A stretch of 64,000 nt of DNA from CAZEAP01 sp964510315. GTDB lineage: Bacteria > Planctomycetota > Brocadiia > SM23-32. Below are positions 48,487 to 57,656 of this stretch, piece by piece (within the stretch, counting starts at the first letter, position 1; each line of letters opens with the position of its first letter). The notes under the pieces were generated by a model. That model was not told where the DNA came from, ran no database searches, and was given only the letters and a program-made list of their open reading frames with translations. A program made the translations under genes and the position numbers. The stretch is from NCBI GenBank assembly GCA_964510315.1, contig CAZEAP010000015.1, positions 1-64,000 of the forward strand, written 5' to 3'.

Positions 48487-50847
48487 ATGAAACGAAGCCA
48501 GTCTCCCCCGGTGTGTTGGATCCTGCTGCTGTGCTCCGTGCCGGCGGTCATGTTTTGCGTAAGCTGGGTTCCCAAGCCGGTGCAGCACTATCTGTGGGAG
48601 AATGCGCGGCCGCTCTACACCTTCTTCCGGTGGATCGCGACGCTCTTTCCGTCCTGGCCACAGTTCTTCGCGCTTCAGACGCTGGCGGCCGCACTGGCCG
48701 TGGCCGCCGTGCTGCGGTGGCGATTCTCCGAGGGGCCGCCCTGGAAGCTCGGCCCCCACGAGTTCGGCTTCCTCGCCCTGCTGCTTGCCTACTTCCTGTG
48801 GATCTGGGCGAGCACTCTGTGGTCGGCCTGGCCCTACGGGACGCGTGCCCGGGCTGTGCGGGAGCTGCCCTTTCTGTTCCTCTGCGGGGCCGCCGCCCTG
48901 CTGTGCCGGACGCGGAAGCGCTGGCTGACCTTCGCCACGGTGTTCGCGGTGGCCGTGGGCCTACAGGCCTTTCTGCAGAGCATAATCATCGTCGGGACGT
49001 ACATCTCGCTGGACCGGCCCTTTGCGCTGAGGTTCCTGCGCGGCGCCTTCTACCACAACCCCGTCTTCTACTCCAACAGGAACTTCGCCTGCGCCCCGGT
49101 GATCACCGGCGGCCTGCTGATAACGGGGCTATTGATACGAAGCTTCACCGGGGACAGTGAACGATCTACCCGCCGGAAGGTCCTCGTGGGAGTGGCCGGC
49201 GGCGTGGCCCTGCTTGCCCTGGCGTTTGTCTTCATCTGCGCCGGGGCGCTGGCGGGCTACGTGGCACTGGCCGTCGCCGCGGTCGCCTATGGCTTCTGCA
49301 TTCTGAAGGTCAAAAGGCGTGGACGGGTGATCATGGCCGTGGTCTTTTTGGCCCTGGCCGCTACGGGCCTTCTCCTCAGCGAGGCGAAGATTCGGCGGCG
49401 TATTGCCGACTGGGCGCTGAGTGAAGGATCGACCGCCCACCTGCGGGTGATCTATTGGGCGGGGTCGGCCCGGATGTACAGCGAGAGGCCTGTGTTGGGG
49501 TGGGGTGCGGGGACATTTCCGGCCGTCTACCCCACTTTCGAGCTGCCCATGGCTTCGGGCATGCGCTTCACCAGGGACGTGCGCAGCACCCACCCTCATA
49601 ACGAGTTCGTCCGGGTCGGCACGGAGCTGGGCGTGGTCGGGCTGGCGCTTTACCTGGCCATCCTGGCCTTTTCGTTCGTGGTCTCCTTCCCGGCGGTCGC
49701 CCGAGCCGGATGGCGGTTTCGTCTGATAGGCTATGGGCTGTGGGCCGGCTGCCTGGCCTTTCTGGTGCAGAGCTTGTTCGGGAAGGCGCCCATGAACTGG
49801 AGCTTTGCGGCGCAGTTCTGGATACTCCTCGGCGTGCTGGCATCCGCCCCCCGTTGGGGCACGGCGGAGGAAGGGGAGAAGGAATGGCCGGAACACTGGA
49901 GGGCGAAGTTCCGGACGTGGCTCCGCAGGGGCCGTGCCGTCCCGGGAATCCTCATGGCGGCGCTCGCCGGCGCCGTCCTGCTGAACCGGTCACTCGGGAC
50001 ATCGGCCGGTGCCGCCGCGCCGCCACCCCCCCTGTTGGCCGTCGGCTGCATCGTTGCGGGCGCCGCGGGGCTCTACCTTGCGGCCCGGCCGGCGAAGTGG
50101 CGATCGGCGGGGCCCGCCCTTGCGGTGCTGCTGGTCCTGGCGGGATGGTGGCTGTGGGGCGTGGGCGCCTACCGGAGCATGCGCACCCTGAGGAAGGCCG
50201 AGGGTCGCCGGAGCATGCTGCGGCCCTACGTGGCAAGGCCGGAGCTTTTCCGCGAATTCCGGCAACTGGTCGACAGGGCGCGGGGGCGCTGTCTGTGGCC
50301 GGTGCAGATACTTTACTACGACTACGTGATCGGCTGGCGGCTGACGGACCTTGGCCGGTTGGAAGAAGCACGCGAGTACCTGCTCGAACGCGTCTTCTGG
50401 TGGTCGCCGGACATGCTGCAGGTTCGCCTGCTTTTGGCCCGCTGCACGGCGGGCACCGGGAATCCGGGGGCGGCAGTGGAACTTATCCTGGAACACATCC
50501 GCCGCAAGCCATACGACCTGGACGGCTACCGGCTGCTGGGGCACTACCAGCCCTCGCGCGCGGCCACACTTCTTCGCCAACATCTACGGAAGGCCCCGGG
50601 CGCTCCGGAGCAGGAGTCGGTGGATGAACTCATCGTGCTCTACGCGCTGGCGGGACGGGAGAGTGCCGCCCGAGGGCTGATCCGGCGGGTAGCGGCGAAC
50701 CGCAAAGTGTCGGCAGCCGAACTCATCCGCAGCCTGGCGGCAGAGCTGCGGGAAGCCAGAGAGGTCCGCAGGCTTGGGGCGTTGAGGAAGCTTTTCCCGG
50801 AGGTGTTGGGCGACACCGGCACGCTCGGGCAGAGCGAAGGGGGTTGA
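48487..50847 (+). CDS. O-antigen ligase-like membrane protein with helical C-terminal domain
   Basis: A 786-residue protein. Residues 1-about 540 hold about a dozen membrane segments and the Wzy_C/O-antigen ligase core (RPVLGWGAGTFPAVYP and THPHNEFVRVGTELGVVGLALY, with the conserved His/Asn in the periplasmic loop). In the family such proteins join O-antigen or other polymer to lipid A core, or polymerise glycans. Residues about 570-780 form soluble helices with TPR-like pairs (LGRLEEAREYLLERVFWW). The ATG follows CAGCC with only a weak ribosome-binding site. It is followed convergently by ilvN, whose stop lies 3 bp away. Confidence 0.82.
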   Translation: MKRSQSPPVCWILLLCSVPAVMFCVSWVPKPVQHYLWENARPLYTFFRWIATLFPSWPQFFALQTLAAALAVAAVLRWRFSEGPPWKLGPHEFGFLALLLAYFLWIWASTLWSAWPYGTRARAVRELPFLFLCGAAALLCRTRKRWLTFATVFAVAVGLQAFLQSIIIVGTYISLDRPFALRFLRGAFYHNPVFYSNRNFACAPVITGGLLITGLLIRSFTGDSERSTRRKVLVGVAGGVALLALAFVFICAGALAGYVALAVAAVAYGFCILKVKRRGRVIMAVVFLALAATGLLLSEAKIRRRIADWALSEGSTAHLRVIYWAGSARMYSERPVLGWGAGTFPAVYPTFELPMASGMRFTRDVRSTHPHNEFVRVGTELGVVGLALYLAILAFSFVVSFPAVARAGWRFRLIGYGLWAGCLAFLVQSLFGKAPMNWSFAAQFWILLGVLASAPRWGTAEEGEKEWPEHWRAKFRTWLRRGRAVPGILMAALAGAVLLNRSLGTSAGAAAPPPPLLAVGCIVAGAAGLYLAARPAKWRSAGPALAVLLVLAGWWLWGVGAYRSMRTLRKAEGRRSMLRPYVARPELFREFRQLVDRARGRCLWPVQILYYDYVIGWRLTDLGRLEEAREYLLERVFWWSPDMLQVRLLLARCTAGTGNPGAAVELILEHIRRKPYDLDGYRLLGHYQPSRAATLLRQHLRKAPGAPEQESVDELIVLYALAGRESAARGLIRRVAANRKVSAAELIRSLAAELREAREVRRLGALRKLFPEVLGDTGTLGQSEGG

Positions 50848-50849
50848 GT

Positions 50850-51338
50850 TCAGCGGCCGGCAGCGGCTCTGGCCAGGGCGATGCGCCCCGTGCGGGCCAT
50901 CTCCCGGATGCCGTAGGGGCGAACCAGGTCGAGGAAGGCCTCGATCTTCTCCTCTGTTCCCGCCAGTTCGACCATCACCTCGTTGTGGCCCACGTCGACG
51001 ATACGGGCGCGGAATATCTCCACCAGCTCCAGGACTTCGCTTCGGCGGCTCACCGGGGCGTTGACGCGGACGAGAGCGAGGTCCCTTTCGACGTGGCGCA
51101 GATCGCTGAAGTCCTGGACCTTCACAACGTCAACCAGTTTCTCCAGTTGCTTCCGGACCTGCTCGAGGATCGATTCGTCGCCGGCCACCACGATGGTCAT
51201 GCGGCTGAACTCGGGCCGCTCGGTCTCCCCAACGGCGAGGCTGTCGATGTTGAACCCGCGGGCGCTGAAGAGCCCCGAAACCCGGGCCAGGACTCCGGGC
51301 CGGTTGGCCACCAGTGTCGAGATGATGTGTTTCTGCAT
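50850..51338 (-). CDS. ilvN: Acetolactate synthase small (regulatory) subunit
   Basis: A 162-residue regulatory subunit. An N-terminal ACT domain is clear (HIISTLVANRPGVLARVSGLF and FNIDSLAVGETE), followed by a second small domain. In the family it confers valine feedback inhibition and raises activity of the large subunit. The ATG at 51338 has GAGGAG upstream. It lies 35 bp after ilvB, in the same transcript. Confidence 0.94.
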   Translation of the reverse strand: MQKHIISTLVANRPGVLARVSGLFSARGFNIDSLAVGETERPEFSRMTIVVAGDESILEQVRKQLEKLVDVVKVQDFSDLRHVERDLALVRVNAPVSRRSEVLELVEIFRARIVDVGHNEVMVELAGTEEKIEAFLDLVRPYGIREMARTGRIALARAAAGR

Positions 51339-51373
51339 GCGTTCTCCTCGGCGCCAGACCAGTTGGCTTCCGC

Positions 51374-53056
51374 TCAGGCCATGCCGCTGATCATGCGGTC
51401 GATGGCCTGGCCCGCGGGAACCATGGGGAAAACATTCTCCTCCGGGTCGGTGCGGAAGTCCATCAGCACCGGCCCGTCCTCTATCTCCATCGCCCTCCGA
51501 AGGGCGGGCTCTATCTCGTCCATCCTCTCCACCAGGATACCCTCGGCCCCGTAGGCCTCCGCCACTCCGACGAAGTCCGGGTTGCCTTCGGCCAGATGGG
51601 TGTGGGAGTAGCGCCTGTCGAAGAAAAGCTCCTGCCACTGACGCACCATGCCGAGGTAACCGTTGTTCAGCAACGCGATCTTTACGGGAAGACCGTTTAC
51701 CACGGCCGTGGACAGCTCCTGTATGTTCATCTGCAGGGAGCCGTCGCCGGCCACCACGAAGACCGCCTGGTCGGGCCGGCCGAACTGGGCTCCTATGCCC
51801 GCCGGCAGGCCGAAGCCCATCGTGCCCAGGCCGCCGGAGCTGAGGTAGGTGCGCGGCCTGGTGTACTGGTAGTACTGTGCCGCCCACATCTGGCACTGGC
51901 CCACGTCGGTGGCGATGATGGCGTCCCCGTTGGTTATCTCGTAGATGCCCTCGACCACAGCCTGGGGCTTGACCACCTGGTCGGAGCGTTCGTACGTAAG
52001 TGGGAACTCCTCCTTCCAACCGGCGACCCGGCTTCGCCACGGCTCCCGCTTCTGTTTCTTCACCAGGGGCAGCAGTTCGTCGAGGACCTCCGCGGCGTCC
52101 CCGACCACGGGGATGTCGGCGGGCACGTTCTTGCCGATCGAAGAGGGGTCCATGTCGACGTGGATGATCCGGGCCTCGGGGGCGAACTCGTCGACCTTGC
52201 CGGTGATGCGGTCGTCAAACCGGGCTCCCACCGCGATGAGCAGGTCGGAGTGGGTGACGGCGTAATTCGCATACACCGTCCCGTGCATGCCGAGCATACC
52301 CAGGGACAGCTCGTCGGTCTCCGGGAAAGCTCCCAGGCCCATCAGGGTGGTGGTTACCGGCAGGTCGGCCTTCCGGGCCAGCTTCCTGACCTGCTCGCTG
52401 GCCCCGCTGATGATGACTCCACCGCCGGTGTAGAGCACGGGCCGCTCGGCCTCGTCGATGGCGCGGGCCGCCTTCTTTATCTGCTGGCTGTGTCCGGCGC
52501 CGCCGCGGGGCTTGTAGCCGGGAAGCTGCATCTCGGTCTCGACTTCTCCGTCCACCTCCGCGGTGGTCACGTCGGCCGGCAGGTCGATCAGGACCGGCCC
52601 CGGTCGGCCGGTGGAGGCGATGTGGAAAGCCTCCCGAACGACCCGTCCCACCTCTCGGACGTCCTTGATGAGGTAGTTGTGCTTGGTGGCGGGCCGGGAG
52701 ATGCCGGTCACGTCGGCCTCCTGAAAGGCGTCGTTGCCGATCAGATGCGTCTTGACCTGGCCGGTGATGGCCACCAGGGGCACGCTGTCCATGTAGGCGG
52801 TGGCGATGGCGGTGATCAGGTTGGTGGCGCCGGGGCCGCTGGTTGCCACGCAGACGCCCACTTTGCCGGTGGCCCTGGCGTAGCCGTCGGCCATGTGGCC
52901 GGCGCCCTGCTCGTGACGGGCAAGTATGGTTTTGAGCGGGGCGTCGTAGAGTTCGTCGTAGAGCGTAATCACTGCCCCGCCGGGCAGGCCGAACAGGTGC
53001 TCGACGCCCTCCTCCAGCAAAGCGTCAATCAGTATTTGTGCTCCATTCTTGCCCAT
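51374..53056 (-). CDS. ilvB: Acetolactate synthase large (catalytic) subunit
   Basis: A 560-residue thiamine-diphosphate enzyme that makes acetolactate or acetohydroxybutyrate, the first common step of branched-chain amino-acid synthesis. The catalytic Glu49 is in ARHEQGAGHMADGYA. FAD-type and ThDP-binding segments are clear (GPVLIDLPADV, VAGDGSLQMNIQELSTAV ending in ALLNNGYLGMVRQWQ). It is followed directly by ilvN and preceded 95 bp away by spoVG. Confidence 0.96.
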   Translation of the reverse strand: MGKNGAQILIDALLEEGVEHLFGLPGGAVITLYDELYDAPLKTILARHEQGAGHMADGYARATGKVGVCVATSGPGATNLITAIATAYMDSVPLVAITGQVKTHLIGNDAFQEADVTGISRPATKHNYLIKDVREVGRVVREAFHIASTGRPGPVLIDLPADVTTAEVDGEVETEMQLPGYKPRGGAGHSQQIKKAARAIDEAERPVLYTGGGVIISGASEQVRKLARKADLPVTTTLMGLGAFPETDELSLGMLGMHGTVYANYAVTHSDLLIAVGARFDDRITGKVDEFAPEARIIHVDMDPSSIGKNVPADIPVVGDAAEVLDELLPLVKKQKREPWRSRVAGWKEEFPLTYERSDQVVKPQAVVEGIYEITNGDAIIATDVGQCQMWAAQYYQYTRPRTYLSSGGLGTMGFGLPAGIGAQFGRPDQAVFVVAGDGSLQMNIQELSTAVVNGLPVKIALLNNGYLGMVRQWQELFFDRRYSHTHLAEGNPDFVGVAEAYGAEGILVERMDEIEPALRRAMEIEDGPVLMDFRTDPEENVFPMVPAGQAIDRMISGMA

Positions 53057-53151
53057 GGACTACCCGCAGCCAAATAAAAAAGTAAACTTTCCCCTGCGCC
53101 GGCTGAAGCCGCCACGAAAACGGCGGGGAGGCCACGCCGCTCCGGGCCGTC

Positions 53152-53994
53152 TCAAAGGATGCCGGCCCCGAAATCGTCGAGATCGCCTTCCTCTTCCTCG
53201 GCCTCTTCTTCCTCGGGCTCTTCTTCCTCGGGCTCCTCCGGTTCCTCCTCTTCCTCCTCCGGCACTTCGGGGCCGCCCGGAGTCTCTTCCAGGAAAGGCG
53301 GGACCTCGGGCTTCTGTCCCATCTCCTCGGAGGCAACCGGTTCCGGACCGGGCTGGATCTCCGCTTCGGTAACGGTCTCTTCGGCAGCGGGCTCCGGTTC
53401 CGACCCGGGCTGTATCTCCGCTTCGGTAACGGTCTCGTCGGCAGCGGGCTCCGGCGCCGGCTCCGGGGGCTCTTCCGCTTCGGTGGGGGCCGGCTCGGGG
53501 GCGCTGGTCTCGGGGGGGGCCTCCGCCTCTTCCTCTTCCTCCTCTTCTTCCTCCTCGTATTCTTCCAGCGCCTCGTCGAGGGTCTCGTGCTGGTACTCCC
53601 GCTGTGCGGAGAGCCCCTCTTCCACCCTCTCGATCTCCGATTCGTAAGCGGCCAGGACGGTCTTCTGGATCATCTCGCGACAGGCCGTGTTAATCGGATG
53701 AGCAACGTCCACGTGGAACTTGTCGCGCGCGTTGGGTCCCTCGGTCGCCCGGGTCTCGTCCAGCTTGTGTCCGCAGTTGTTGCAGTATCTGGCCCGCAGT
53801 TCGTTCTTTGATCCGCACTCCGGGCAACTGTCGGTCAGCTTACGGCTGGGCATTGCCACAAAGAAGCCCTTGCGGCCCTCAATGACCCGGAGGTCGTGGA
53901 CCACGAAATCGTCCTCTATCGTGATGCTGCAGAATGCGCGCAGTCTGTCCGACCTGTCGCGCATCAACTTCACTCGTACTTCGGTGATATTCAA
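53152..53994 (-). CDS. spoVG: SpoVG with internal zinc ribbon and acidic tail
   Basis: A 280-residue protein. Residues 1-50 match SpoVG: NITEVRVKLMRDRSDRLRAF, VVHDLRVIEGRKGFFVAMPS. The expected SpoVG ending resumes at about residue 93 (FHVDVAHPINTACREMIQKTV). Between them lies a zinc ribbon, C57-P-E-C60 and C71-N-N-C74. After about residue 140 comes a long Glu/Pro-rich tail with a 19-residue direct repeat (57 bp, 53351 and 53408). SpoVG is an RNA/DNA-binding regulator in Gram-positives. The TTG at 53994 gives MNITEVRVKL, matching the family start exactly, after GGGGAGGTG. It follows ispE by 5 bp. Confidence 0.87.
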   Translation of the reverse strand: MNITEVRVKLMRDRSDRLRAFCSITIEDDFVVHDLRVIEGRKGFFVAMPSRKLTDSCPECGSKNELRARYCNNCGHKLDETRATEGPNARDKFHVDVAHPINTACREMIQKTVLAAYESEIERVEEGLSAQREYQHETLDEALEEYEEEEEEEEEEAEAPPETSAPEPAPTEAEEPPEPAPEPAADETVTEAEIQPGSEPEPAAEETVTEAEIQPGPEPVASEEMGQKPEVPPFLEETPGGPEVPEEEEEEPEEPEEEEPEEEEAEEEEGDLDDFGAGIL

Positions 53995-53999
53995 AGACG

Positions 54000-54929
54000 T
54001 CACCTCCCCAGAGTAAGCCGTGATACCCGGCCCTCCCATGCATCCAGACTGTGAACGACGCTGCAGGACACACCGAGCCGGGCCTGTAACTTGCGAGCCG
54101 CCCGGCGGGCCGCCTTCTTTCCTTCAGTGACGGCAAAGAAGCTGGAGCCGCTGCCGGAGAGCAAAACCTGCTTGACCTCCCCGAGGGCCCTCGCTTCCTC
54201 AAGCTCCGTCCAAAGCGCGCCCAGCCTCTGATAGGCGCTCAAGGCCGGCTCCTGCAGATCGTTGCAGACAGCGCTTGAGAGAAGCTGCACGTCGCCGGTC
54301 CGGACCGCTACTATTACATTGTTACTTGCATCGCCGCAACTTGTCAAGCTTCCCCCCGCCCGCCGATAGACCTCCGCCGTGCTGACGCGATAGCCGGGCA
54401 TGATCAGCACATGGTGAATTCGCTCTGCGCACCCTACCGGCTTGACCCTCTCGCCCCTGCCCTCGCAAAGTGCGGTGCCGCCCCTGAGGAAGAAGGGAGC
54501 GTCGGAGCCTTGCCGCGCCGCCAGAGCGCTCAACTCCTCCAGTTCAATATCGAGTCCCCAGAGCCTCCTGAGCGCCAGGAACGTGACCGCGCAATCGGAG
54601 CTGCCGCCGCCCAGCCCTCCGCCGACGGGAATGCGTTTTCGCAGCACGATGTCCACACCCCTTTCCACACCGACATGCTGCTGGAGGGAAAGCGCGGCAC
54701 GGACGACCAGGTTCTCACCTTCCGCCGCCAGTTCGGGGTCTCGACAGTGGAGCCGGACCTGCCCGTCCGAGCGGGCGGCAAAGCCCAGATCGTCCCACAG
54801 GCTGACCGCCTGCATCACCGTGCGGATCTCGTGGTAGCCGTCGGGGCGGGTGCCGAGCACTTCCAGGGAAAGGTTCACCTTGGCGGGCGCGCGGACGGCC
54901 AGCTCGACGTTGGGCGGGGGCTCAGTCAC
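54000..54929 (-). CDS. ispE: 4-diphosphocytidyl-2-C-methyl-D-erythritol kinase
   Basis: A 309-residue GHMP kinase of the non-mevalonate isoprenoid pathway, phosphorylating the 2-hydroxyl of CDP-methylerythritol. APAKVNLSLEVLGTRPDGYHE carries the substrate-side Lys17; the ATP loop is PVGGGLGGGSSD (residues 101-112), and LLSGSGSSFFAV is the C-terminal GHMP motif. The start overlaps the end of rsmD by 8 bp and the stop is 5 bp from spoVG, so the genes are co-transcribed. Confidence 0.95.
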   Translation of the reverse strand: MTEPPPNVELAVRAPAKVNLSLEVLGTRPDGYHEIRTVMQAVSLWDDLGFAARSDGQVRLHCRDPELAAEGENLVVRAALSLQQHVGVERGVDIVLRKRIPVGGGLGGGSSDCAVTFLALRRLWGLDIELEELSALAARQGSDAPFFLRGGTALCEGRGERVKPVGCAERIHHVLIMPGYRVSTAEVYRRAGGSLTSCGDASNNVIVAVRTGDVQLLSSAVCNDLQEPALSAYQRLGALWTELEEARALGEVKQVLLSGSGSSFFAVTEGKKAARRAARKLQARLGVSCSVVHSLDAWEGRVSRLTLGR

Positions 54930-55509
54930 CGGGCGGGCTGCTCCACTCGAAGAAAGTCAACTGGCTTTGGCCGTAAATCCGGTGGTCGGTCTCCTCCAGC
55001 CGGTCAGCCGGCCATATGGCGCAGGGGATCGGACGGTGGTGCAGGACCAGGACTGCATTCCTGCCGACCCATTCCCCCTCCAGCTCCTCCAGCATCCCCA
55101 GCAGTTCCGCCCGACGGTTCGGGTCGTCCACCACCGCATAGGGCGGGTCCACAAAGACCAGATCGGCCGGCGCGAAGGACTCCGGCGGCCGGAGCCGGGG
55201 CAGGTCCATCACGTCTTCCTGCAGGACCACCGCACCCCCTTGCAGGCCGCATTTTTCGGCGTTCTCACGGATCAGCTCACAGAACCGCGGGTCTTCCTCC
55301 ACGAACAGGCAGACGGCGGCTCCCCGGCTGAGAGCCTCCAATCCCAGGGAACCGGTGCCGCTGAAAAGGTCCAGCACGCGGGCCTCCGGCACCAGGCGGC
55401 GCAGGATGTTGAACAGCGACTCCTTCACCCGGTCGAGCATGGGTCGGAGTTCGGGCGCCGGAAGGGACCGCAGCCGGGTGCCGCCCGCGCTGCCGCCGAT
55501 AATCCTCAA
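54922..55509 (-). CDS. rsmD: 16S rRNA (guanine966-N2)-methyltransferase
   Basis: A 195-residue SAM-dependent methyltransferase modifying G966 of 16S rRNA. The start RIIGGSAGGTRL is the family opening. VLDLFSGTGSLGLEALS (from residue 45) is the SAM site, and D121-P-P-Y124 the catalytic motif. A TTG at 55509 forms a TTGA overlap with the lpxI stop and follows GGGAGCGGGG. The open frame extends far upstream in an antisense-like low-complexity stretch that I exclude. Confidence 0.93.
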   Translation of the reverse strand: MRIIGGSAGGTRLRSLPAPELRPMLDRVKESLFNILRRLVPEARVLDLFSGTGSLGLEALSRGAAVCLFVEEDPRFCELIRENAEKCGLQGGAVVLQEDVMDLPRLRPPESFAPADLVFVDPPYAVVDDPNRRAELLGMLEELEGEWVGRNAVLVLHHRPIPCAIWPADRLEETDHRIYGQSQLTFFEWSSPPGD

Positions 55510-56369
55510 GAGCCCCGCTCCCCGATCTGCTCCCCGGAGACGGCAACGATGCACAGGCCGGCCGCGCTCCCCTTCTTCTCCAGACGGTCCCGCTCCAGAA
55601 TCAGCGTCTTGCCGGCCTCGACGGCCATCACGTCCACCCCGGACTCCTCCAGGACGGCCGCCGTTCCGGGCCCGACGCAGGGCATGTCGAAGCGGACGTC
55701 GTGGCCCTCCCTTGCCACCTTGACGGCCACCGCGCCCCCCCGGGCCAGCTTGCCGCCGCGCCGAAGCACCCCGTCGGTGCCCTCGATGCCCTCGACGGCG
55801 ACGACTGTGCGCTCCTTGACCACGATGCACTGGCCGATCTGGAGGGCGGCCACCTTCTTGGCCACCGGCCAGCCGAACCGAATGTCAGACCACTGCTCTT
55901 CCGTCGGCTCCCTGCCGGTGAGGCATCCGGGGCGGGCGACCAGTTCGGGGCAGTAATCGGAAACGCTTCGAACCGGGATGCCGTTCTCCTCGAACTTGTC
56001 GGCCACCGCCTCGAGGATGGTATGATCCTCGCGGCTGTTCAATTGTTTGTACCACAGCTTAACGGAGTGCCAGTCCGGCAGCAGGGCGGCCTTGTTGCCG
56101 AACATGCGACCTTTGTCAATGCTGCCCACCATGAGGACGGCCTCAACGTCCGCCCGCCGGAAGACCTTCAGCCAGTGACCCAGCCTGGCCAGACCCGTCC
56201 AGTGCACGGTATCGGCGGCCTCCTTAAGCTCCTCGTCCGCCTCCCCCTTTATGCCCACGGCCACGGTCCGGCGTCCCTGTCGGCGCAGCGCATCGGCCAC
56301 CAGAAGGGGCAGGTCCCCGGCCCCGCAGAGCAGGCCCACCGGGGCGGATGTAGAAGGTTGCTCCGTCAT
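55506..56369 (-). CDS. lpxI: UDP-2,3-diacylglucosamine pyrophosphatase LpxI
   Basis: A 287-residue DUF1009/LpxI enzyme that cleaves UDP-2,3-diacylglucosamine to lipid X in lipid A synthesis. The opening VGLLCGAGDLPLLVADALRR, MVGSIDKGRMFG, LNSREDHTILEAVA and KVAREGHDVRFDMPCVGP match the family. The ATG at 56369 forms an ATGA overlap with the proA stop. It is the window's best evidence for a lipid A-based outer membrane. Confidence 0.93.
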   Translation of the reverse strand: MTEQPSTSAPVGLLCGAGDLPLLVADALRRQGRRTVAVGIKGEADEELKEAADTVHWTGLARLGHWLKVFRRADVEAVLMVGSIDKGRMFGNKAALLPDWHSVKLWYKQLNSREDHTILEAVADKFEENGIPVRSVSDYCPELVARPGCLTGREPTEEQWSDIRFGWPVAKKVAALQIGQCIVVKERTVVAVEGIEGTDGVLRRGGKLARGGAVAVKVAREGHDVRFDMPCVGPGTAAVLEESGVDVMAVEAGKTLILERDRLEKKGSAAGLCIVAVSGEQIGERGS

Positions 56370-57622
56370 TCTCTCAACTGGCCCTCCCCGATGACCAGCC
56401 ACTTGTAGGAGGTCAGCTCTTCCAGTGCCATCGGTCCCCGAGCGTGGAGTTTGTCGGTGCTGATGCCGATCTCGGCCCCCAGGCCGAACTGTTCGCCGTC
56501 GTGCCAGCGCGTGGTCGTGTTCAGGAAGACGGCCGCCGAGTCCACCTCGTCCATGAACCGCCGGGCGGCGGAGACGTCTTCGGTCAGGATTGCATCGCTG
56601 TGGCCGGACCCGTAACGCGCGATGTGCCGCAGGGCCCCGTCGAGGTCCTGCACCACCCGCACCGACAGGGTGAGGTCCAGGTATTCGGTGCTCCAGTCCT
56701 TCTCGTCGGCCTCGGCTATGCCGGGCATGAGTTTGCAGGCCCTCGGGCAGCCCCGGAGTTCAACTCCCTCCTCCCGGTAAACCGGGTGCATCTTCGCGAA
56801 GAACTCTTCGGCTACCTCCACGTGAACCAGGAGCGTTTCCATGGCGTTGCAGACGCCGGGCCGCTGACACTTGGCGTGCCTACAGACCGAGACCGCCATC
56901 TCCAGGTCAGCCGCACGGTCGACGTAAGTGTGGCAGATCCCCTCGTAGTGTTTGATCACAGGCACCGTCGCTGTATCAGCAACAGTCCGGATAAGTCCCT
57001 TGCCGCCGCGAGGGATAACCAGGTCCACGTAGCCGTCCGCCTGCAGCAAGGGGGGCACCACCGCCCTGTCGGCGATTTCCACCACCTGTACCACGCGGGG
57101 ATCCATATCCACCTGCCGGCAGGCCTCGACGATCTGATGATGGACCGCCAGGTTGGAGTTTATGGCTTCCTTGCCGCCCCGGAGTATGACGGCGTTGCCG
57201 CTCTTCAGGCACAGGGCTGCGGCATCGGCGGTGACGTTGGGCCGGGACTCGTATATCATGCATATCACCCCCAGGGGCACGCGCACCTTCCGCAGTTTGA
57301 GCCCATTGGGGCGGACCCATCCGTCGATCACCCGGCCCACCGGGTCCTGAAGGGCGGCCACCTTCCGGACCGCCCCCGCCATGCCCTCGATGCGTCGGTC
57401 GTTCAGCTCGAGTCGGTCGATCATGGCGGTGGAGAGGCCGGCTTCCGCGGCGGCCTCCAGGTCCTTGCGATTCTCCTCTTTCAACTCTTCCCGATGTTCC
57501 AGGAGGTTCTCCGCGAGGGCCTCCAGAACCCGGTTCTTGAGGTCCGTAGAGGCGTTACCGATGAAAGCGCAGGCTTCCCTCGCGCCCTCAACCAGCTCTC
57601 GTGCATAGCCTTCCGCATCCAT
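56366..57622 (-). CDS. proA: Glutamate-5-semialdehyde dehydrogenase (gamma-glutamyl phosphate reductase)
   Basis: A 418-residue NADPH-dependent reductase of proline synthesis. VPLGVICMIYESRPNVTADAA, ALCLKSGNAVILRGGKEA and the catalytic C258 in QRPGVCNAMETLL are diagnostic; HTYVDRAADL and SYKWLVIGEG close it. The ATG at 57622 follows AGGG; homology starts there. No proB is adjacent. The downstream lpxI start overlaps its stop. Confidence 0.95.
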   Translation of the reverse strand: MDAEGYARELVEGAREACAFIGNASTDLKNRVLEALAENLLEHREELKEENRKDLEAAAEAGLSTAMIDRLELNDRRIEGMAGAVRKVAALQDPVGRVIDGWVRPNGLKLRKVRVPLGVICMIYESRPNVTADAAALCLKSGNAVILRGGKEAINSNLAVHHQIVEACRQVDMDPRVVQVVEIADRAVVPPLLQADGYVDLVIPRGGKGLIRTVADTATVPVIKHYEGICHTYVDRAADLEMAVSVCRHAKCQRPGVCNAMETLLVHVEVAEEFFAKMHPVYREEGVELRGCPRACKLMPGIAEADEKDWSTEYLDLTLSVRVVQDLDGALRHIARYGSGHSDAILTEDVSAARRFMDEVDSAAVFLNTTTRWHDGEQFGLGAEIGISTDKLHARGPMALEELTSYKWLVIGEGQLRE

Positions 57623-57656
57623 TGGTGCAACCCTCTCGGAAGCAAGCGTAAACGGT

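Noticed and set aside
51596..53077. 493-codon frame opposite ilvB
   Set aside because: Antisense to a clear acetolactate synthase; composition and lack of motifs mark it as a shadow.
54922..55830. Long version of rsmD starting near 55830
   Set aside because: The extra N-terminal part is an antisense-frame reading of lpxI; the family starts at the TTG at 55509.
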